From contig JAOXYB010059968.1 of NCBI GenBank assembly GCA_028565635.1, positions 1-10,780 of the forward strand: 10,780 bases of DNA, written 5' to 3'. The stretch's first letter is position 1. Each line of letters opens with the position of its first letter. The DNA is from Phoronis ovalis (lineage: Eukaryota; Phoronida; Phoronidae). The notes beneath the pieces were generated by a model, which saw only the letters and a program-made list of their open reading frames with translations, did no database searches and was not told where the DNA came from. Below, in pieces: positions 1-9,300 of this stretch. A program made the translations under genes and the position numbers.

Positions 1-924
1 AATGCGCTTCGAGATATTTGAAGATGGAAACGAATTAAAGCATGCCAGTGTGGACGGAAAGTGAAGCGCTTTATTATGAAGCGCTCCAAGTGTAAGTGTG
101 AATGGAGCTACTTAGTATTAAACATATGGCTCAATGCCACTGCCCTGGCGATATCATAGCCTTAGCAGCAATAATATACATGTCCGTGTGCATAGTTTGA
201 AATTTGTAGGTATACTAGCCGAGCGATTTTTTATTTCTATTTTGTTGAACATTAAATTTTTTATAACCTTTTATTTTTACCTGGATCAAATTTGTCAATG
301 AAACTGTATCCAATATATATACCAATGGCCAGAATGACTATTGTTTTCCACATTATACCTGAAAATATGAAAACTTGTAATATATTATAAATAAATGATA
401 AAGGGTGGTGTACTCATTACGTATCAGGGGTATGGTTTTCAGTGTTCTCCGCGCCCAAAATTTTGAAAAGGTGTACCTTTTTTTAACATGCCTGAAGTTC
501 TGAATGCGGTTGCAATTTGGGTTCACCCCACTTTGAATAAATTTCAAAGTAAATAAAGTTGAAGACTTCAAGACTTGAAGTTTTGTCAGTTTCATTACCG
601 TATTTTCTGAAAAGATTAAGTGTAGTCAGGGACATATATAATTGTCCAAAAAAAATCTGCCGAATAGGGTTACCGTATGGTTATTGAACTTTTTTTTCAA
701 AAAGCTGTCAAGGCATTGAAAGGTTGGGTGGAACACCTCCATATAAAAATTATTGACTGCAGGCTAAGGTATACATTAAGGGAGAGAAATTCACAACATT
801 ATAATTAATATATACTTCTGCTTTTTGTATTTACGGCCACAGGATATATTTTGGTGACTTGTCAGGGCCGCATATCCCTACCAACTTGAACATTTCGACA
901 AGTATATAATTGAGGGCTGTAGGA
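1..924. other. Intergenic AT-rich sequence, no gene recognised
   Basis: No supported gene. At the extreme left edge an open frame (2-64, plus strand, open to the left, ending TGA) has higher GC than its surroundings and could be the tail of a coding exon, but I cannot identify it. Two perfect hairpins lie close together: 530-536 with 544-550, and 565-571 with 575-581. The minus-strand open frame at 353-595 shows no family features. Confidence 0.5.
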
Positions 925-1120
925 GGGAGGGGGGGGGGGGTATCGCAAGTAGTGAGCATTTGGTCTGTTAAGTGTAAGCATTGCCTTGTTCTGTTAAGTG
1001 CGAGCAGCATTGCCTTTTTTTTTGGTTGTTGATTTTTTTTGGCAACCATTTTTTTGGGACCGGTATTTTTTTTTGGTTGTTAATTTTTCTTGTTAAGCGT
1101 GAGCAGCGAGCATTGCCAAT
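925..1120. repeat. Low-complexity G-run and T-rich patch with a repeated GCATTGCC phrase
   Basis: A run of about a dozen G residues lies near 930-940. It is followed by T runs with TTGGTTGTT twice (about 1019-1031 and 1071-1082). A phrase of the form GTTAAGYGYGAGCA..GCATTGCC appears three times in degrading form (about 967-984, 993-1016, 1091-1117). The two open frames across this patch are T-run artefacts. No gene is seen. Confidence 0.6.
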
Positions 1121-1438
1121 TTTTATGGGCGACCATTGTACCTTGGGGGTACCCCCTGCACCCCTCATAATTATGTATATATGCCCCAGGCATAAAGTGG
1201 TTGTTTTAGTCAGTCAAAGTAACAAATTAAATTAACTATATTTCTGGATTTTTTTTTACCATGGGGTACCTGCTGTTTGCATGTCAATTTTTACCATGGG
1301 AACATTTTTGGAATGCAGTTTTTATCTCATCTTATCTGGTTTTATTGGCTATACGCAAGATGTATCACGCCAATTTCATTAAAATTAGGGAAACACAGTC
1401 CCAACTGTTGAGAGCCAGGTAATTTTTTTATTACCTTG
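1121..1438. other. Intergenic sequence, no gene recognised
   Basis: Contains a perfect 12-bp palindrome GGGGGTACCCCC (1145-1156) and two copies of a TTTTTACCATGGG phrase (about 1252-1265 and 1288-1300). Nothing else is supported. Confidence 0.5.
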
Positions 1439-1538
1439 AAAGGCATGTACAAGCCCAGGATCGAATCCGGGACCTTTGACATGCCAGGCGGACGTGGTAA
1501 CCACTGCTCCACCAAGCTCACAACCGGGTACGAGTTTT
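1439..1538 (-). mobile_element. Short tRNA-derived retroposon (SINE-like or tRNA pseudogene)
   Basis: On the minus strand this stretch reads like a tRNA: an A-box-like TGGTGGAGCAGTGG (1514-1501), a tRNA-like middle (CACGTCCGCCTGGCATG), AAGGTCCCGG, and a B-box-like GGATTCGATCC (1468-1458). The spacing is that of a tRNA. It is not an intact tRNA: the acceptor arms do not pair and the T stem has a central mismatch. The plus strand also contains a B-box match here, because the site is nearly palindromic. Flanks carry a direct repeat: TTACCTTG at 1431-1438 and again at 1539-1546. On the minus strand this is CAAGGTAA followed by A-rich sequence, as expected for a target-site duplication. It lies in the region downstream of HARS. 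Confidence 0.6.
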
Positions 1539-1929
1539 TTACCTTGGGATTCACACTACTACCAAGTTTTTTATTATTGTCTGCAAGTCATCAATCAGCG
1601 GGTGCAATTATTTCGCCTTTTGCTTAATACATAGTTTACTTACTGACTAGCTATGAAGATTATAACAACTTATCCAAATCGCACGATTTTGTTTAAATTC
1701 GAGGTAAATTATTTCCTACCGTCCCCGATTTCACAACCGGCATGATGCGCGGATTTTTGCTGAGTAACACGTGACTGATTCAAGTTGATGTTGAATAATT
1801 AATTTTGCTACGGGTAATTAAGCGACACCACAAAAACAGACTTAACCGTAAAAAACGAAACACGAGTTCACTTCACAGTAAAATAGCACGTTTTAACAAC
1901 CACTACACTAATACAGAAGAACAACTAAC

Positions 1930-2016
1930 CTGCTGAGTAGTCTTGTCTGAACTTGAACGGTCGGAGTCCGCAGTAACAAGTGGCGACCTTTGTCCTAATT
2001 TGCGGTCCGGAAGGTA
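1930..2016 (-). promoter_or_regulatory. Candidate upstream exon or promoter of a leftward gene (weak)
   Basis: On the minus strand a CpG-containing stretch starts near an ETS-type site CTTCCGG (plus CCGGAAG, 2008-2014) and ends at a good donor-like CAG followed by GTTAGT (1929-1924). It is markedly richer in CpG than its flanks. This is the pattern of a non-coding first exon of a gene transcribed to the left, in tandem with HARS. No coding exon of such a gene is seen in 1-1929, so the call is speculative. Confidence 0.15.
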
Positions 2017-3244
2017 ATATATATTTTTTAAGCCTTTCGAACTGTATGTTTTTCTATTTTCAAAATTAGCCAGGGGTTCTAAAGACTAAAAGTCACAAAA
2101 TAATGGATTTGGACTTCCGATATTTTGAAATACTGTGAAGGACCATGAAAGATGTCAATCAGGTGCATTTTGGCTTGCAAATTTTACACTTGCGAGTCCT
2201 GGCGGACACAATCAGTATAACAGCACAATTAATGCAGTCAATTAATTATATAGTTTGCATTTGACTTGAATAAAACATGTCAACTATGGCCTTAATAGTT
2301 AATGCTGCTCTATCAGTTTACCCCCTATTTTCTGTTTTTATGTAGATACAAACTACCTATCAATTACACTATAAGTAAAGGTTTTTGTCTTTCAAAAATC
2401 AGGAACCAGTAGTAAAAAAAAGTAATTATTTAATGTCTGTAGTCAACCTTATATAAATAATCAACCTCTTTTAATCACTCCATTTATTCAAAGTTTGGTG
2501 ACTATTTTTTAGACACATCTCACTTTTCTCCTGTTGTTCGGATTTGAACGGAGTATATGCAGGAGCTAGCTCTAGGTGGACACACTACAGGGAGCCCACA
2601 CTTAGAGCTGCAAACATTTGAATGTGTTATGAAATGCTATTGATTCAGAGAGAAATAAAAGATGCTCGAGTGTGTGAATGATAAAGGAATTCTAAGATAT
2701 TGAATAATACAGTGGCAAGTGTAATTTAAATTTATGGGAGTGGGCTATGAAAAATGGGGCTCTCGCCTATATTATTAATGGAACAGTCTAATGTCACATG
2801 AAATATCTAATCATATTCAAATAAATTACAGATTGATTGGAACTTTTTTAAAAGTGGAAAACGGTATTCACATTGATTCCTCTTAGTACAGATAAACAAT
2901 GCATTATGAGATCACACTTGTACCACATACCATATATTTAATTACATAAAGTTCTGCATTTTCAAACATGTTTTTTAAGCAGGAATCAATGGGTGGATAC
3001 GTTTGAGGGAACCATTACACTTTAAATCTGTGGATATAAATTGTTACACCGATCTCTCGAGTTCTGATACAAAACATCTCCAAAGTATAGCAGTTTTTGT
3101 ATCAACATTGAGTAACACATGAAACGCAAGAAAACTCTTTGCCTAGGCTGCCAGTGAAGTTAAGTCAAATCGTTCATAGATGTATAACCAGTAAATAATA
3201 TTCTGAAGATTTTTCCATGTCTCAGCGAAGTCTGCCTAATTCCT
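2017..3244. other. HARS 3' UTR and intergenic sequence
   Basis: Non-coding AT-rich sequence downstream of the HARS stop. The proximal part is presumably HARS 3' UTR. It holds an inverted repeat (2568-2578 with 2599-2609, 10 of 11 pairs). No open frame of note and no RNA gene recognised. Confidence 0.5.
2483..2488 (-). terminator. HARS: Candidate HARS polyadenylation signal
   Basis: Plus-strand TTTATT, giving AATAAA on the minus strand. It is the first canonical signal downstream of the HARS stop and would give a 3' UTR of about 760 nt. A nearer variant ATTAAA lies at 2942-2937 and would give about 300 nt. I cannot choose between them from sequence alone. Confidence 0.2.
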
Positions 3245-3322
3245 TTAGTAGTTGTTTGATAAACACATATTATTTAATTCCCCTTGTATAGCCTCAATCA
3301 GTTCTTTTCTAGGCACTTGCCG
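3245..3322 (-). CDS. HARS: HARS terminal exon and stop
   Basis: A 78-nt final coding exon after acceptor TATTTCAG (AG at 3324-3323), ending in TAA at 3247-3245. It encodes [18 protein letters not shown] and the tail MCLSNNY. The helix V.RKELIEAI corresponds to the last helix of the anticodon-binding domain. The tail after it is not conserved with the vertebrate ending, which is expected for this variable C terminus. The frame joins exon d in phase 0 (ATREE then RQVPRKEL). Confidence 0.9.
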   Translation of the reverse strand, partial: RQVPRKELIEAIQGELNNMCLSNNY

Positions 3323-6300
3323 CTGAAATAAAACATTTAATCAATCTATAATCTTAAATAAAAACAATGTATTTTAATGCTAAAGGTGAAAACACATACA
3401 TCAGATATTCAAAACACCAAATACATGCACTTTTTTCACATTGATGTCTCAGACATGTATTAAAATGCAATATACAGCCTACGTAGTTATGGATTCCAAC
3501 AATTTAACTTAGTTTCTAAAATTGAGTGTTTGATAAAGATTTGATCTTTTATATGCTAATAAGGGACATGTATCTGGTCATGCTTTCCCCAATTAAGAAA
3601 CTAGTATCTAAGATTATCCTATGATAAATTCTTTATGATACTAAATTTAAAAGTATGGTGAACATCTTACCATCATCCTTATATTACAAGTTATATATTT
3701 ACATATCCCAGACATCTGGCAATAAATGCTTAACTCCTGACAGCATGATAGTATAAGTTTATAAATATGAATTCTCTTACTTCCTCTCTTGTAGCTACAT
3801 TCCTCAGTGTGACTACATTATTATCTAACTCTGACTGTCCTATAATGATGGCTAAAGGTATGCCCGACTCCTCACAGTACTGAAACTGTGTGAGAGATTT
3901 GGGATTCTTCTTGTATGACTGTTCGCACTACAAAACACAAAATATTAAGTTACTACAATTTAAGTTTTCTTTGGCAGAGGCTGTGCAGGAATTTTATTTC
4001 CAGAAGTTTCAGCGAATGGCATCTTCTTAGTGCTTATAATATACTAACTCCCTCTTGTAGTGAATAATAGCAAACCAGATGAGTATAACTCTATAGGCAG
4101 AAAATTTGTCTAAATGAGTTGCAACAGCTATATCAAACCCACAAAGTTACAATTTCTTTCATAGTACATGTGACAGCCAGACAATAAAGCATGAATTGCT
4201 CCAACAAGAAAACATTTCTATTAATTCAATTTCTGTTTTTATTTTTGCATGGAAACTAGGGTAAGATGCAACAGTCTTAGTAAACTGGGGACATTCCTTA
4301 TCATTTTAAAATTTTTTTGACAAAATTAGACTTTCCTGCAAGATATTGCATTTTGATATATTTTTATACATTATCAGTTGAGCATTTTTAATAATAAAGC
4401 TTACTTTTATGTTTCCATCCCAAAGCTCTGTACATAGCTTCATTCTTTCTTCCAACAGTCCTTTTTGTGCAGACACTACAAAAACTTCAGTTTCTGTAGT
4501 GCGCGTCTTCTCTTTTGAAATCTGCAATAAAAAAAAACATGTATACAGACTGGGACTATTTCCACAGAAAACCAAAAAGACCCCTGCATTTTCAGTATAA
4601 TTGCCTGGAGCAACATTTCTATACTAACAGATTTCCAATTCTAAAATCTAAAATTACCAGGAAAAAAAATTACCAGCATATCATTTTTATGCCCATCCAC
4701 CATAGTGGCTGGGCATATAGTCGTAGTGAAGGCGTCGTTGTTGTTGTCATCGTCATAGTATGTAACACTTTCTTTGTCTCGCGATAACAGCTTCAGTTTT
4801 TACTTTTTACTTTGCAGGGCCGTTTTACTTTTGGCCTTGATTACTTCCAATATGGCCAACTGGCGCCATGTTTGTTCCCGAGAGGGCACGTAACGTTGCG
4901 TCTATAGCCACGAAGACGAAGCGCTACCTGGATGATTCAAAGGTGGTTCTACGAAGGCCATAAACTGGTGGGCGTAATAGGCTAGGTGACATATTAAAAT
5001 TACCTTGACAGTAGGTCAAATGCCGTAACGATTCTTGGACATTTTTTGCCGTGCATAACACTCTCTTTGCCTCGCAATAACTGCTTTACTTTTTATCCGA
5101 TCAGCTCCATATTCGGTACACAGTAAGTACAGGACAAAGTACAGATTATGTGTGTAATATTGACACGGATTACTTACAATATGGCCGACTGGCGGCCAAG
5201 CTGGTTTGCAAGATTGCACGTCATAATAACACCTTCAGTTTATATCCCATCAGTTTCATATTCTGCACAGAGTAAGTCCAGGTCGCAGTACATGCTATGT
5301 ATACTTTTGACCTAGATTACTTCCAATATGGCCAACTGGCAGCCATGTTTGTTCTCGAAAGGGCACGTAACATTGCGTTTATAGCTGCGAAGACAAAGCC
5401 CTACCTGGATGATTCATAGGTGGATCTAGGAAGACTATAGGTTGGTGGGCGTAAAAGGCTAGGTGACATTTTAAAATGATCTTGACAAGTAGGTCAAATG
5501 CCGTTACGAAACTTCGAAATATTTTGCCATGCCTAACACTTTCTTTGTCTCGCGATAACTGCTTCAGTTTTTATTTGATTAGCTCCATATTTGGTACAGA
5601 ATAAGTACTGGTCAAAGTACAGGCTATGTGTAATATTGACCCAGATTACTTCCAATATGGCCGACTGGCAGCCATGTTTGCTCTCGAGAGAACACGTAAC
5701 GTTGCTTCTATAGCCGTGAAGACGAAGAGCGACCTGGACGATTCAAAGGTGGCTCTAGGAAAGCCATAGGTTGGTGGGCGTAATAGGCTAGGTGACATTT
5801 TGAAATGACCTTGACAAGTAGATCAAATACCGATACGATTCATGGACATTTTTTGCGAGGTAACACTTTCTTTGTCTCATAATAACTGCTTTAATTTTTA
5901 TCCAATGAGCTCCATATTCGGTACAGAGTGAGTACAGGTCAAAGTATAGGTTTTATATAATATTGACCGGGATTACTTCCAAAATGGCTGACTGCCGGCA
6001 TTTTGGTTTGCGAGAATGCACATCGTAATAACAGCTTCAGTTTTTATCCGGTCAGTTTCATATTCGACACAGAGTAAGTCCAGGTCGCAATACATGCTAT
6101 GTGTAATTTGGACCTAGATTATTTCCAATATGGCCGACTGGCGGTCATGTTTGTCCCCGAGAGGGCAAGTAACGTTGCGTTTATAGCCGCGAAGATGAAG
6201 CGCTGCTTGAACGATACAAAGGTGGTTCTAGAAACACCATAGCTTGGTGGGCGTAATAGGCTAGGTGACATTTCAAAATGACCCTGACAAGTAGGTCAAA

Positions 6301-9300
6301 TGCTGCAACGATTCTTGGAATATTTTGCTGTGCATAACACTTTCTTTGTCTCACAAAAACTTAGTTTTTATCCGATCCGCTACATATTCGATACACAGTA
6401 AATACAGGACAAAGTACAGGTTATATATAATATTGACCCAGATTACTTCCAACATGGCTGACCGGTGGCCATGTTGGTTCATGAGATTGCACGTCATAAT
6501 AACACCTTCAGTTTTTATCCGATCAGTTTCATATTTGGCACAGAGTAAGTCCAGGTCGCAGTACATGCTATGTGTACTTTTGACCTAGATTACTTCCAAT
6601 ATGGCCGACTGGCAGCCATGTTTGTACTCAAGAGGGCACGTAACATTGCGTTTATAGTCGCGAAGACAAAGCCCTACCTGGACGATTCATAGGTGGTTCC
6701 AGGAAGACTATAGGTTGGTGGGCGTAATAGGCTAGGTGACATTTTAAAATGACCTTGACAAGTAGGTCAAATGCCGGTACGAAACTTCAACATTTTTTGC
6801 CATGCATAACACTTTCTTTGTCTCACAATAACGGCTTCAGTTTTTATCCGATTAGCTCCATATTCGGTACAGAAGTAGTACAGGTTATGTGTAATATTGA
6901 CCTAGATTACTTCCAATATGGCCGACTGGCAGCCATGTTTATTCCTGAGAGGGCATGTAACATTGCGTCTGTAGCCGCGAAGACGAAGCTCTACCTGGAC
7001 AATTCAAAGGCGGTTCTAGGAAGCCCATAGGTTGGTGGGCGTAATAGGATAGGTGACATTTTAAAATGACCTTGACAAGTAGGTAAAATGCCGTTACAAA
7101 ACTTCAAATTTTTTTCCCATGCATAACACTTTCTTTCTCACAATAACGGCTTCAGTTTTTATCCGATTAGCTCCATATTCGGTACAGAAGTAGTACAGGT
7201 CAAAGTACAGGTTATGTGTAATATTGACCTAGATTACTTCCAATATGGCCGACTGGCAGCCATGTTTATTCCTGAGAGGGCATGTAACATTGCGTCTGTA
7301 GCCGCGAAGACGAAGCTCTACCTGGACAATTCAAAGGCGGTTCTAGGAAGCCCATAGGTTGGTGGGCGTAATAGGATAGGTGACATTTTAAAATGACCTT
7401 GACAAGTAGGTAAAATGCCGTTACAAAACTTCAAATTTTTTTCCCATGCATAACACTTTCTTTGTCTCACAATAACGGCTTCAGTTTTTATCCGATTAGC
7501 TCCATATTCGATACAGAAGAAGTACAGGTCAAAGTACAGGTTATGTGTAATATTGACCTAGCTTACTTCCAATATGGCCGACTGGCAGCCATGTTTATTC
7601 CCAAGAGGGCATGTAACGTTGCGTCTGTAGCCGCGAAGACGAAGCTCTACCTGGCCAATTCAAAGGTGGTTCTAGGAAGCCCATAGGTTGGTGGGCGTAA
7701 TAGGCTAGGTGACATTTTAAAATGACCTTGAGAAGTAGGTCAAATGCCGAATCGATTCTTGGACATTTTCTTTGTCTCGCAATAACTGCTTTAGTTTTAT
7801 CCGATGAGCTCCATATTCGGTACAGAGTAAGTACAGGTTATATGTAATATTGACCCCGGTTACTTCCAACATGGCTGACAGGCAGCCAGGTTGGTTTGCA
7901 AGATTGCACATTGTAATAACAGCTTCAATTTTTATCCGGTCAGTTTCTTATTCTGCACAGGTTATGCAATATTGACCCAGATTACTTCCAAATATGGCTG
8001 ACTGGTGGCCATGTTTGTTCCCGAGATGGCACACAACGTTGCACCTATCGCGATGAAGATGAAGCGCTGCCTGGACGATTCAAAGGTGGTTCTAGGAAAG
8101 CCATAGGTTGGTGGGATTAATAGGCTAGATGATATTTTAAAATGACCTTGACAAGTAGGTCAAATGCTGGTACAAATCTTCAACATTTTTTACCGCGCGT
8201 AACACTTTGTCTCACAATAAATGCGTCATTTTTGTTCCTGAGAATGCGTGTCACTTTGCGTTTATAGCTGCAAAGACGAAGCACTACTTGGCCGATTCAA
8301 AGGTGGTTCTAAGAAGGCTATAGGTTGGTAGCGCAATGGGTCATTTTTTCACAAATTAATCCCTAAAAATGGATTGATTTTTCACAGAAATTCACATAGA
8401 TATTGGTTCACTTTTCAACAAACCCTAAAAATATGTCATTTTTTCCGATTTTATTTAAAAGTAGCAATTCCAGGGAACTTTTTCAAGAAATAACCTAAAA
8501 AATTGGTCATTTTTGTGACAGAAAACCCTAAAAATGAGTCGCGTCTTGAGACCAAAATCCTTAAAAATGGGTGGATATTTTGAGTTTGGGCTGCACATAC
8601 CCATCTAAAAAATATGGTCAGTTCTCCCCCGGGAGTAACGCATCTGACAGCAGAAATAGTCATTTTGAATAAGAGTACCCCACAATGATAAACCAGATTA
8701 TAATGCATGATGTATATTCTTTTCTAATGTAAAAAAACAGTAATGTTAAGAAAATATAATCCTACACATTGGATGGGCATTAGACATGACAAATATCTTG
8801 TTTTGTCACGTTGACATAAAATGAACTTAAACCCTGAGTTGTTACTAGCAAATCAGTAGATGTTTATTTCTAGGTACAACTACTAACAAGCTCTGGATGG
8901 AGCTGTGCTCACATAACTAAGGGATCCCTGATGCAATCCTGAAACATGTGATATAGGTAAACTTCCAGTTTCTACACATAGGACAAAATGCTGAAATCTC
9001 CAAAACATTACCTGGGCTTTAGCTTCCATGATTGAAAACACTCTTTCAATTCCAATACTAACTCCGACACATGGTACTTTCTTTCCTTTAGGATCAAACA
9101 TACCGACTAGATTATCATAGCGACCACCTCCGGCAACAGATCCCACACCAATCTGTTCAGAATTGTCGTTGCTGTGCTGCTGTGCCATGGTAAAGCCTGC
9201 GTAGAATAAGCTTTGTTATATTAGAAATGATGATGATAGAGCTTAGACTAGCCATATTAAATAGACTTTATAAATTTACACGCTACAATAAATTTGGATT

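Larger units (their letters stand above)
4522..9011 (-). other. HARS: HARS large intron (4490 bp) filled with repeats
   Basis: GT-AG intron between exons b and c, at the boundary of the catalytic core and the anticodon-binding domain. About 3.95 kb of it (4689-8640) is repeat: a hairpin head, a tandem array and a CCTAAAAATGG block. Its unique ends (4522-4688 and 8641-9011) are AT-rich and show no gene. It is about five to ten times longer than the other complete HARS introns here, almost wholly because of the repeats. Confidence 0.85.

Noticed and set aside
1342-1554. Minus-strand 70-codon open frame and the plus-strand frame at 1436-1627
   Set aside because: Both run through the tRNA-derived insert and its flanking duplication and have no protein features.
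2529-2565. tRNA-like B box on the minus strand (GTTCAAATCC at about 2548-2539)
   Set aside because: No convincing A box, acceptor stem or anticodon arm at the right spacing; the T stem does not pair.
4306-4575. Single 89-residue minus-strand protein covering exon c
   Set aside because: Only the middle 39 codons (4521-4405) are HARS; both ends are intron, as shown by the splice sites and the match to the enzyme family.
6325-6588. Overlapping open frames on both strands in unit E (plus 6325-6588, minus 6351-6566)
   Set aside because: Both lie in the tandem array and translate repeat sequence; frames are not kept between units.
6749-7030. Open frame of 93 codons in unit F, with a similar 74-codon frame in unit H (7462-7686), sharing [13 protein letters not shown]
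   Set aside because: The similarity only reflects repeat units F-H being recent copies. Units A-E shift or break the frame by indels and stops, and the sequence has no known domain.
4756-8340. CRISPR array
   Set aside because: Units are 317-477 bp with no short direct repeat and unique spacers, and the context is an animal intron.
9186-9188. ATG at the start of the minus-strand frame at 9188-8883, which could be taken as a gene start
   Set aside because: It is an internal Met of HARS exon b. The real frame continues upstream across the 9197 acceptor, and the C-terminal part of that open frame past 9012 is intron.
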